5,213 bases of DNA from Bacillota bacterium (GCA_023415375.1 JAEZKW010000240.1:1-5213), one strand, 5' to 3'; shown: positions 1-5,064, counted from the first letter of the stretch. The notes: generated by a model not told the origin, from the sequence alone. Numbers and translations are program-made.

Positions 1-1421
1 CGCCCGTCGGAGGACCAACCGCCACGGGTTTCCGGGTCATAAGTACAATGAAGTTCAACCACTTCGCCGGAAGCCGGATCTTTTACCACATTGGTACAAG
101 TAACATAGTAAGCATGTTTTAAGCGTACTTCCTTACCAGGCGCCAGGCGGAAAAATCCTTTGGGTGGATTCTCCATAAAGTCATCCTGTTCGATAAAGAT
201 TTCCCGGGAGAAAGGTACTTTTCTATTTCCGAGTTCCGGGTTTTCCGGATTGATCTCCGCATCAAATTCTTCAACTTTATTTTCCGGATAATTATCAATG
301 ATCACCTTCAGCGGACGCAAAACTCCCATTACCCGCGACGCTTTGAGGTTTAGATCTTCCCTAAGGCAATGTTCAAGTAAAGCGATATCGACCATACTGT
401 TGCTTTTAGCCACGCCAATCCTCTCACAAAAGTTGCGAATTGATTCCGAAGTATAACCGCGGCGCCGTAATCCTGAAATAGTAGGCATCCGGGGATCATC
501 CCAGCCGCTTACATAATTGTTTTTGACAAGTTCCAACAACTTCCGTTTGCTCATCACAGTGTAATTCAGGTTTAAGCGGGCGAATTCAATCTGACGCGGC
601 GGCGCCTGAAACTCATCCCGGAATTGTTCGACAACCCAGTCATAAAGAGGACGGTGATCTTCATATTCCAAAGAACACAATGAATGGGAGATCCCTTCGA
701 TGGCGTCTGAGATAGGATGGGCATAATCATACATCGGGTAGATGCACCACTGATCACCGGTTCGGTGGTGAGTAACCCGCCGAATACGATAACAGACCGG
801 ATCCCGCATGTTAATATTCGGCGATGCCATATCAATTTTAGCCCGTAGTGTCCGGGAGCCGTCCTCAAATTCTCCGGCACGCATTCTACGGAATAAATCC
901 AGATTTTCATCCACCGAGCGGTTCCGGTAAGGGCTTTCTTTCCCCGGTTCAGTGAGGGTACCGCGATAGTCTCTAACTTCATCGCCCGAAAGATCACAAA
1001 CATAAGCCTTACCGTTCTTAATCAATTTTTCGGCGCATTGATAAAGTCTTTCATAATATTCGGAAGCATAATAAAGCCTATCCTCCCAGTCAAAACCCAA
1101 CCAATGGATATCTTCCATGATTGAATCCACATATTCAGTATCTTCTTTCACCGGATTGGTATCGTCGAAACGGAGATTACACTGGCCCCCGAATTTAAGG
1201 GCAATTCCAAAATCGATGCATAGGGCTTTGGCATGTCCTATATGCAGATATCCATTGGGTTCGGGAGGAAAACGAGTATGTACCCGTTTACCGTGTGCTC
1301 CGGTTTTTAAGTCTTCCTCCACAGCTTCTTGAATAAAGTTAGATATCACCGGATTCGACTTTTCCGTAGTATCTTTCTCCGTTGTCTTCAAACTCGCATC
1401 ATTCGCTTTCTGGGTTTCCAT
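1..1421 (-). CDS. glnS: Glutaminyl-tRNA synthetase (GlnRS), 3' end cut by window edge
   Basis: Cytosolic class I synthetase that joins glutamine to tRNA-Gln using ATP. The visible 473 codons translate without interruption. The HIGH signature is at residues 60-63 inside FPPEPNGYLHIGHAKA, and the KMSKS-equivalent VMSKRK is at 289-294. Other GlnRS-specific blocks include LRFDDTNPVKED (about 83-94), YRGTLTEPGK (152-161), RDPVCYRI (206-213), WCIYPMYDYAH (225-235) and GWDDPRMPTISGLRRRGYT (306-324). From about residue 340 the anticodon-binding beta-barrel domains begin, and the frame leaves the window at GGWSSDG, where roughly 85-90 residues of the usual ~555 should remain. The ATG is preceded by AAGGAGG (1433-1439) 11 nt away. 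The N-terminus is about 20 residues longer than E. coli GlnRS and is rich in Lys, Thr, Asp and Glu. It has its own promoter at 1510-1538. A C-terminal YqeY-like fusion, known in some bacteria, cannot be excluded because the end is missing. The identification is very secure. Confidence 0.97.
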   Translation of the reverse strand, partial: METQKANDASLKTTEKDTTEKSNPVISNFIQEAVEEDLKTGAHGKRVHTRFPPEPNGYLHIGHAKALCIDFGIALKFGGQCNLRFDDTNPVKEDTEYVDSIMEDIHWLGFDWEDRLYYASEYYERLYQCAEKLIKNGKAYVCDLSGDEVRDYRGTLTEPGKESPYRNRSVDENLDLFRRMRAGEFEDGSRTLRAKIDMASPNINMRDPVCYRIRRVTHHRTGDQWCIYPMYDYAHPISDAIEGISHSLCSLEYEDHRPLYDWVVEQFRDEFQAPPRQIEFARLNLNYTVMSKRKLLELVKNNYVSGWDDPRMPTISGLRRRGYTSESIRNFCERIGVAKSNSMVDIALLEHCLREDLNLKASRVMGVLRPLKVIIDNYPENKVEEFDAEINPENPELGNRKVPFSREIFIEQDDFMENPPKGFFRLAPGKEVRLKHAYYVTCTNVVKDPASGEVVELHCTYDPETRGGWSSDG

Positions 1422-1432
1422 TGATAGGTCTT

Positions 1433-1439
1433 CCTCCTT
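1433..1439 (-). promoter_or_regulatory. Ribosome-binding site of glnS
   Basis: On the minus strand the sequence is AAGGAGG, a full Shine-Dalgarno match, 11 nt before the ATG at 1421. No in-frame start with a better site exists upstream, so it fixes the start and supports the N-terminal extension. Confidence 0.85.
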
Positions 1440-1445
1440 CAATTG

Positions 1446-1477
1446 ACTCAAAACTCGCTTTTAGCCAAAATTTGAGT
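1446..1477 (-). repeat. Inverted repeat in the glnS leader
   Basis: ACTCAAA (1446-1452) and TTTGAGT (1471-1477) are perfect 7-bp arms around an 18-nt loop, with a possible inner 3-bp pairing (GCT/AGC). It lies in the predicted 5' untranslated leader, 25 nt upstream of the glnS start and just ahead of the Shine-Dalgarno site. There is no T-run after it, so it is not a terminator. It could be a leader hairpin or a protein site, or it may be chance in A+T-rich DNA. Confidence 0.35.
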
Positions 1478-1481
1478 TCTT

Positions 1482-1501
1482 TCTTACATTGATCTTACAT
1501 T
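1482..1501 (-). repeat. Two 9-bp direct repeats at the glnS transcription start
   Basis: On the minus strand AATGTAAGA occurs twice, separated by two bases (1493-1501 and 1482-1490), giving an 11-bp period of about one helical turn. The pair sits just after the predicted transcription start (near 1503). This is a position where a bound regulator could block RNA polymerase, so it is a candidate operator. No known regulator motif is recognised. Confidence 0.4.
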
Positions 1502-1509
1502 TAGTTTCT

Positions 1510-1538
1510 ATTATAAACAATTTAACACCATTTGCCAA
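1510..1538 (-). promoter_or_regulatory. Sigma-70/SigA-type promoter of glnS
   Basis: Read on the minus strand, the -35 box is TTGGCA (1533-1538, 5 of 6 consensus bases) and the -10 box is TATAAT (1510-1515, perfect), with an optimal 17-nt spacer. Transcription should start near 1503 and leave a leader of about 80 nt. No T-box sequence or antiterminator is visible in this leader, although such leaders are common for synthetase genes in Bacillota. Confidence 0.75.
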
Positions 1539-1613
1539 CGTATTTTAGGAATTGATTACCACGAATAACCAATCTTTGGGCATAAACTGTCATGAAACAT
1601 TCGATGAAATCTT

Positions 1614-1647
1614 GACTTTTCTAGACTAAAGTCGCCTGGCTTTTAGT
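1614..1647. repeat. Overlapping, mutually exclusive inverted repeats
   Basis: GACTTT (1614-1619) can pair with AAAGTC (1628-1633), forming a 6-bp stem with an 8-nt loop. ACTAAA (1625-1630), which overlaps the second arm, can instead pair with TTTAGT (1642-1647). The middle segment can therefore take part in only one hairpin at a time, a geometry seen in attenuators. The stems are short and A+T-rich, and no downstream T-run or known leader motif supports a function. Confidence 0.3.
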
Positions 1648-1763
1648 TAACCGTAAATAAGAAGGAAATTAAGACCTGGACTCTTTTAACAGCAGTGTTC
1701 TAGGCCTTCGGCACGAAATATTGTTATCAACTCATTCAATTTAATTGGCAAAGGAGCATTTTC

Positions 1764-1835
1764 ATGTTCTTAATAACTTTCTTATTACTATGGTCGTTTA
1801 CTTCAAAATTTGAAGATTCGGGTAGCAGCCGCTAA
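1764..1835 (+). CDS. Possible 23-residue hydrophobic small protein
   Basis: This short frame runs from ATG to TAA. It is preceded by AAGGAG (1751-1756) with an ideal 7-nt spacer, the only strong plus-strand Shine-Dalgarno site in the spacer. The peptide begins MFLITFLLLWSF, a stretch just long enough to enter a membrane, followed by a polar tail (TSKFEDSGSSR). This resembles the general form of tiny bacterial membrane proteins or type I toxin-like peptides, but I recognise no family. No clear promoter is visible upstream. It lies opposite to all other genes and no antisense RNA is evident. Such a frame with a good ribosome site could arise by chance, so the call is tentative. Confidence 0.3.
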   Translation: MFLITFLLLWSFTSKFEDSGSSR

Positions 1836-1856
1836 AATTATTCTTTCTAGCTGGAG

Positions 1857-1898
1857 GCCGGGCACGGAATAAAAAACAAGAATAAATATCTTCCCGGC
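1857..1898. repeat. GCCGGG/CCCGGC inverted repeat, possible weak terminator
   Basis: GCCGGG (1857-1862) and CCCGGC (1893-1898) are perfect 6-bp G+C-only arms around a 30-nt A+T-rich loop. On the minus strand this comes about 60 nt after the patatin stop, and a TTTTTT run lies inside the loop. On the plus strand it follows the small peptide frame by about 20 nt, the stem extends by a G-T and an A-T pair, and TTT follows. It could end transcription of either, but the long loop and short T-tract make it a poor classical terminator. Confidence 0.3.
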
Positions 1899-1959
1899 TT
1901 TCGGTCAAATGAAATCGTAAAAGGTGGCTGAAAGCATCTCCTATAAAACACAAAATGGA

Positions 1960-4206
1960 CTAAAAAATACGTCCTAACATAAGATTGAAAGATTGCCTTC
2001 CTTCTTCGCCATAGCTGTAGCCAACATAAAACTGCCCTAGGATAGTAGTGGTTATAAGGCCCACCGACAAATTACTTTTTAAATCCTGTTCGGACCAGCT
2101 TTCAAAAACTCCGCCATTCTCATACCACAAACCAAGATAAAAATTTCTGCTGCTAATCGGCAATTCTCCCAAAAATTTAAGATAACCGATATCCTCCAAT
2201 AAATAATTGCTTCCGGATAATTCATTAATGTTATAACATCCTAAACGAAAGGGTCCCCCAAGACGGAATTGCTGCGCCCAGGGAGGAGTTCCCTGAAAAG
2301 AGTCTCCTGCGGCCAGCATCGTAAATATCATATCTTTGGCGCCGACCGGGAAAAATTTAATTAGCTGTGCTTCAACTTGGCCAAAGGGGCTGTCACTCCC
2401 CGGAGCAGATTCGTACCAATTGGCCTCGAAATTCCAATCAAGACCCTTTTTGGCAAAAATCATTTCGTCATTATTGTTAAAACTCCACTTTAGGTGAACC
2501 CGCCGAATGCCGCCGTCTAAATCCAAGGACGCCTTTTCCCCGAATTGTTGTTTAAGCGTCTGATGACCAATTATATATCCAATTCGCAATTCGGAAGTTT
2601 TTCCAAAACTTAATCCGGCGTCCAACCCTAATTCAGAATTATTATTCTCATAAGTATTAATGGGATAATCATTATTATAATTGCTTAGCTCTATTTGATT
2701 AAATTTTACAAAAGGCGCTACAAAAATATTACTGGACCCGATAGGGTTATATAGCTCCGTCAAAAAATAGATTTGACTGCCGATACCGATATCAGTCCGT
2801 AATTCCGAGCCGGGTACGGTAACATTGAAATCGGTAAACCGAAACCGGGGATTTATTGCCGCTTGTTTATCTCCTAGTTCAATATTGAAGGCAAAATTGA
2901 TGAAAGGCGGGCCATATGGTTTCTCAATAGCATAAATCACTAGAGTAGGAATTCCATTCTGGATCTGGCATTCATAACGCAGGCTCTCATACAATGAACT
3001 TCCCAAAATATTGGTTAAATCTTCTTCCAGCCCAAGGGGATCAATCGGTTTTCCCAAATGGGATTGGAGACTTCTTTTTATAACGGCTTCATTTTGAGGG
3101 GAAGCACCAAAAACCATGATTCGTTCAGGCGCCAAATTGATGGTCCTTTTGCGCTGGTTTCGCTGCTGGATATATTTCTGCCATTCTTCTTCACTGAGTG
3201 AATATTTCTTGAGCTTATCCCCCTCGGCGGCTGCTGCCTGATAGCCGCGGATCATAAATTGATCGATTGCTTTCCAGCTTATCATTGTAAGATTACCCCA
3301 CTGTGGCTCGATAACCACATCGGATATTTCAAGGGAACGCTGGCTGTTGCTTTCTACAATGGCATCAACGGTATTTAATAAGACGAGACTGTTCTTGGAA
3401 TCACGGCTTTTACCTTTGTTGGGATCTAAATGGACCGCTATAATGACACCGGCCCCCATCTTTTTGGCGACATCGGTTGGAACATTATCAAAAATGCCAC
3501 CGTCGATTAATATACGCCCATTACGTTCCACCGGTGTAAAGACCACAGGTACGGCCATAGTAGCTCTCATTGCTTCCACCAAAGAACCATCGTTCATGAC
3601 CATCGGTTCATAGTTAACAATATCAGAAGCCACACACCGGAAAGGGATGGGCAACTCATCAAAATTGCAAATTGAAGAATACGGTAAAGTGATCCTGCTT
3701 AATAACAAACTAATCCGGTATCCGGTCAATCCTTGCGGTAGTTTCAGGCTATAATTCTTAAAGCCCATCTCTAACTCAGTCGAATAACTCCGACGATCCT
3801 CTTTTCGCCGAAAATCAACATTTTTTATAGGGGGTACCGAATCAAACAATCGATTCCAATCAATCGTTTTTAAAAAGATCTCTATCTCTTTGGCTGACAT
3901 ACCCGTCGCATAACAACCTCCGATTAAACCGCCCATACTAGTGCCTGCTATATAATCAACCGGGATCCGGTTTTCTTCCAGCCATTCTAAGACGCCGATA
4001 TGAGCTAAACCCAATGCACCGCCCCCACCCAGAGCGATACCAATTTTAGGCCGTCCGAAGTTGGAGGTCTCGGCCCAAACAGGATTTACTCCCAAACCAA
4101 TGCTCAGCACCAGCATTACGGTAATCATCCCACAAAAGGCTAATATGCGGGTACTTTTTAACAGTAGTCGTTTCAATATAAGAACCACCCCAGGAATTTT
4201 TTTCAT
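1960..4206 (-). CDS. Patatin-like phospholipase with POTRA and outer-membrane barrel (type Vd autotransporter-like)
   Basis: Predicted surface-delivered or outer-membrane lipid acyl hydrolase of the RssA/NTE-like patatin group. Numbering is from the ATG (748 residues). Residues 1-45 are a signal peptide: a basic start (KRLLLKSTR), a hydrophobic core (ILAFCGMITVMLVLSIG) and a likely cut after VWA. The patatin domain spans about 55-340, with the oxyanion glycine loop GGGGALG (60-66), nucleophile Ser90 in GTSMG and catalytic Asp235 in DGG, so the Ser-Asp dyad is intact. Residues about 355-430 resemble one POTRA domain. From 435 to the end is a D15/BamA-type barrel, with the motif LGGPFRLGCY (649-658) and a terminal Phe typical of barrel assembly signals. 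Length and order match PlpD (~728 residues) and FplA (~760). There is no good Shine-Dalgarno at the ATG. A TTG just upstream (4209), or a TTG at 4176 behind GGGGTGG, are alternative starts. The 81-codon gene lies 164 bp upstream. Confidence 0.93.
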   Translation of the reverse strand: MKKIPGVVLILKRLLLKSTRILAFCGMITVMLVLSIGLGVNPVWAETSNFGRPKIGIALGGGGALGLAHIGVLEWLEENRIPVDYIAGTSMGGLIGGCYATGMSAKEIEIFLKTIDWNRLFDSVPPIKNVDFRRKEDRRSYSTELEMGFKNYSLKLPQGLTGYRISLLLSRITLPYSSICNFDELPIPFRCVASDIVNYEPMVMNDGSLVEAMRATMAVPVVFTPVERNGRILIDGGIFDNVPTDVAKKMGAGVIIAVHLDPNKGKSRDSKNSLVLLNTVDAIVESNSQRSLEISDVVIEPQWGNLTMISWKAIDQFMIRGYQAAAAEGDKLKKYSLSEEEWQKYIQQRNQRKRTINLAPERIMVFGASPQNEAVIKRSLQSHLGKPIDPLGLEEDLTNILGSSLYESLRYECQIQNGIPTLVIYAIEKPYGPPFINFAFNIELGDKQAAINPRFRFTDFNVTVPGSELRTDIGIGSQIYFLTELYNPIGSSNIFVAPFVKFNQIELSNYNNDYPINTYENNNSELGLDAGLSFGKTSELRIGYIIGHQTLKQQFGEKASLDLDGGIRRVHLKWSFNNNDEMIFAKKGLDWNFEANWYESAPGSDSPFGQVEAQLIKFFPVGAKDMIFTMLAAGDSFQGTPPWAQQFRLGGPFRLGCYNINELSGSNYLLEDIGYLKFLGELPISSRNFYLGLWYENGGVFESWSEQDLKSNLSVGLITTTILGQFYVGYSYGEEGRQSFNLMLGRIF
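4185..4191 (-). promoter_or_regulatory. Candidate internal ribosome-binding site for an alternative patatin start
   Basis: Minus-strand GGGGTGG lies 8 nt before an in-frame TTG at 4176. A protein starting there would begin (M)KRLLLKSTR and carry a signal peptide of about 35 residues, a more usual length than the 45 from the ATG at 4206. The upstream ATG has only A+T-rich sequence before it. Initiation at TTG is known in Bacillota, so this start is a real competitor. Confidence 0.35.
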
Positions 4207-4328
4207 CAATTTTCAATTGCTAATCAATATTTTAATGAATATTTATCATTCGAAGGCCAATATCCTTTTTGGATTCTCTGGATCCATGTTAAAAAGAGTT
4301 AAATTCGTGAAATAGAGTACAATTCATT

Positions 4329-4343
4329 ATCAAACGATTTGAT
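4329..4343. repeat. Perfect 6-bp hairpin/palindrome ATCAAA-N3-TTTGAT
   Basis: ATCAAA and TTTGAT flank CGA with no mismatch, 27 bp past the stop of the 81-codon gene and about 125 bp before the patatin start. It lacks G+C pairs and a T-run, so it is unlikely to be a terminator. Its place upstream of the patatin gene would suit an operator. No clear -35/-10 pair was found next to it. Confidence 0.35.
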
Positions 4344-4350
4344 GGGGTGG

Positions 4351-4364
4351 TTCGTTATTCGTTA
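4351..4364. repeat. Tandem heptamer (TTCGTTA twice)
   Basis: Two perfect, directly adjacent copies of TTCGTTA lie between the stop codon of the 81-codon gene and the nearby palindrome. This may be replication slippage or part of a binding site. No function is assigned. Confidence 0.35.
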
Positions 4365-4370
4365 GTATAG

Positions 4371-4616
4371 CTATATCAAATAAATTTCGTCATTTAATAC
4401 AGAGCTAGATTCGAACTCATTCCTTATCACCGGGCCATGAGCATTACAGATCATGGCAGATAGTCTTTTCATATCATCTTTCGTACATTTTCGAAATGAT
4501 ACCCATCGAAGGCCATCTTCATGTCTAACAAATAACCAGACTTCATTGCCCCAAATACGGGCTAACATTTCAATTCCTTGGTCAATGTACTCTATTCCTT
4601 GATCAAAGATACTCAT
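4371..4616 (-). CDS. Orphan 81-residue protein with a repeated N-terminal pentapeptide
   Basis: I do not recognise the family. The ATG is preceded by GGGAGGGG with a 6-nt spacer from GGAGG, and a good promoter lies just upstream, so translation is likely. The protein is soluble-looking, with no signal peptide or membrane segment. The N-terminus repeats DQGIE (residues 5-9 and 12-16) at a seven-residue spacing, consistent with an amphipathic helix (IDQGIEMLARIW). A probable beta-hairpin follows (NEVWLFVRHEDGLRWVSFRK, 24-43), then a helix (TKDDMKRLSAMICNAHG, 45-61) and a polar tail. There are two cysteines (44 and 57) but no metal-binding pattern. The alternation of strand and helix looks like a small folded domain, perhaps one that binds a partner. 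It precedes the patatin gene by 164 bp in the same direction and could be co-transcribed with it, but nothing shows a shared function. A chance frame cannot be wholly excluded. Confidence 0.6.
   Translation of the reverse strand: MSIFDQGIEYIDQGIEMLARIWGNEVWLFVRHEDGLRWVSFRKCTKDDMKRLSAMICNAHGPVIRNEFESSSVLNDEIYLI
4563..4604 (-). repeat. Imperfect 21-bp tandem repeat encoding DQGIE twice
   Basis: Two adjacent 21-bp units (4584-4604 and 4563-4583) inside the 81-codon gene agree at 12 of their first 14 bases and then diverge. They encode DQGIEYI and DQGIEML. The seven-codon unit matches a helical heptad, which suggests a duplicated helix turn rather than random similarity. Confidence 0.55.
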
Positions 4617-4620
4617 GGTA

Positions 4621-4629
4621 CCCCTCCCT
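4621..4629 (-). promoter_or_regulatory. Ribosome-binding site of the 81-codon gene
   Basis: The minus strand reads AGGGAGGGG. The GGAGG core (4623-4627) ends 6 nt before the ATG at 4616. This strong site is the main reason for accepting the small gene and its start. Confidence 0.65.
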
Positions 4630-4633
4630 TTCT

Positions 4634-4661
4634 TTTATAATATGTCTGCAGGTGTTCTCAA
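4634..4661 (-). promoter_or_regulatory. Probable promoter of the 81-codon gene
   Basis: On the minus strand the -35 box TTGAGA (4656-4661, 5 of 6) and the -10 box TATAAA (4634-4639, 5 of 6) are 16 nt apart. The start would fall about 10 nt before the ATG, leaving a very short leader that barely contains the Shine-Dalgarno site. This is unusual but possible. An overlapping TATTAT hexamer would move the start a few bases upstream. Confidence 0.5.
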
Positions 4662-4665
4662 GAAC
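4654..4665. promoter_or_regulatory. Palindrome GTTCT-N2-AGAAC over the -35 box, candidate operator
   Basis: Five-base perfect arms GTTCT and AGAAC surround two bases, and the -35 box TTGAGA lies within this dyad. A dimeric repressor bound here would exclude RNA polymerase. It is not the Bacillus LexA site, which has GAAC first and GTTC second with four bases between them. No regulator is encoded in the window. Confidence 0.4.
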
Positions 4666-4840
4666 CTATGCTTGTTAGCGTATATTCTTCTGCTATTAAA
4701 GTACACTATAGATAGAAGAAGAAATGACCGTTCCTTTTGTTTGATGAAATGTCCATTAGCATTCTTCGTTACCAAAAAGCCTAGCGGCCCATTTCTTCTT
4801 TTTAAATTTGGGTGGTTTCTAAAATAAATTCTCCATTTTT

Positions 4841-4886
4841 AATTAAAAAAGCCGACAACCCGGGCCCCTTTTCCCGGAATGTTGGC
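4841..4886 (-). terminator. Rho-independent terminator, minus strand
   Basis: The arms at 4851-4864 and 4873-4886 pair through a G+C-rich inner stem (CCGGG with CCCGG) and an outer stem (GCC, ACA), with one A/C mismatch and a small internal loop, around an 8-nt loop. On the minus strand the hairpin is followed directly by TTTTTT and then further A+T. On the plus strand no T-run follows. It therefore ends a transcript coming from the right side of the window, although no secure gene is visible there. Confidence 0.8.
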
Positions 4887-4943
4887 ATCGCATTATAGTG
4901 TAGCCTGTTATATTAATTTTGCAAAAACTTCATCTCAATCAAA

Positions 4944-4964
4944 TTAGACTTTTATGAAAAGCAT
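4944..4964 (-). CDS. Six-codon frame with a strong ribosome-binding site
   Basis: The minus-strand frame ATG to TAA encodes MLFIKV. It is preceded by AGGAGAGG with a 9-nt spacer, far better than expected for random A+T-rich DNA, and the terminator hairpin begins about 57 nt downstream. This could be a leader peptide or a coincidence. No run of one regulatory amino acid is present, so a classic amino-acid attenuator is unlikely. Confidence 0.15.
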   Translation of the reverse strand: MLFIKV

Positions 4965-4968
4965 GATA

Positions 4969-5064
4969 TCAGTCCTCTCCTATCCCCAAAAATATAAATC
5001 CGCATACAAAAATTATTTTTGAAATAGTACTAAACTTTCCATCCGGGGACTTATCATAAAACAT
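4969..5064 (-). CDS. Doubtful 31-residue small protein
   Basis: The frame runs from ATG to TGA. It begins MFYDKSPDGKFSTISK, continues with a hydrophobic stretch (IIFVCGFIFLGIG) and ends ED. This charged-then-hydrophobic pattern looks like a single-span membrane peptide, and a strong terminator lies about 80 nt past its stop. Against it, no Shine-Dalgarno sequence precedes the ATG, no promoter is convincing, and hydrophobic frames arise easily in A+T-rich DNA. It may also be the decayed end of a former gene. Confidence 0.18.
   Translation of the reverse strand: MFYDKSPDGKFSTISKIIFVCGFIFLGIGED

Larger units (their letters stand above)
1422..1959. other. 538-bp spacer between the patatin gene and glnS
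   Basis: No gene longer than about 25 codons can be supported here on either strand. It holds the glnS promoter, leader and ribosome-binding site on the left. The middle has overlapping inverted repeats (1614-1647) and a possible tiny plus-strand membrane peptide (1764-1835). A GCCGGG/CCCGGC inverted repeat (1857-1898) lies near the patatin stop. The length is unusual beside the compact neighbouring coding DNA, so an undetected small RNA or decayed gene is possible. Confidence 0.7.

Noticed and set aside
572..1332. Open frames in other registers and on the opposite strand across this region
   Set aside because: They overlap the unmistakable glnS coding frame and their products have no coherent sequence pattern or ribosome-binding site.
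1422..1503. T-box or other riboswitch leader for glnS
   Set aside because: The leader is only about 80 nt and lacks the T-box core (AGGGTGGNACCGCG), a specifier loop and a terminator.
3347..4315. Plus-strand open frames opposite the patatin gene, one extending past its start
   Set aside because: They are complementary shadows of a clear protein family gene and lack start signals.
4400..4425. GTTCGAATC on the minus strand, resembling a tRNA T-loop
   Set aside because: The flanking bases do not form the 5-bp T-stem, no acceptor, D or anticodon arm is present, and the segment is in the coding frame of the 81-codon gene.
4654..4665. LexA (SOS) box
   Set aside because: The half-sites are in the reverse order and with the wrong spacing for the Bacillota GAAC-N4-GTTC site and do not match the E. 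coli CTGT-N8-ACAG site.
4615..4827. Plus-strand 70-codon frame beginning MVPLPFF
   Set aside because: It has no Shine-Dalgarno before its ATG, its start overlaps the well-supported minus-strand gene start, and it runs through that gene's promoter. Composition is typical of translated A+T-rich spacer.
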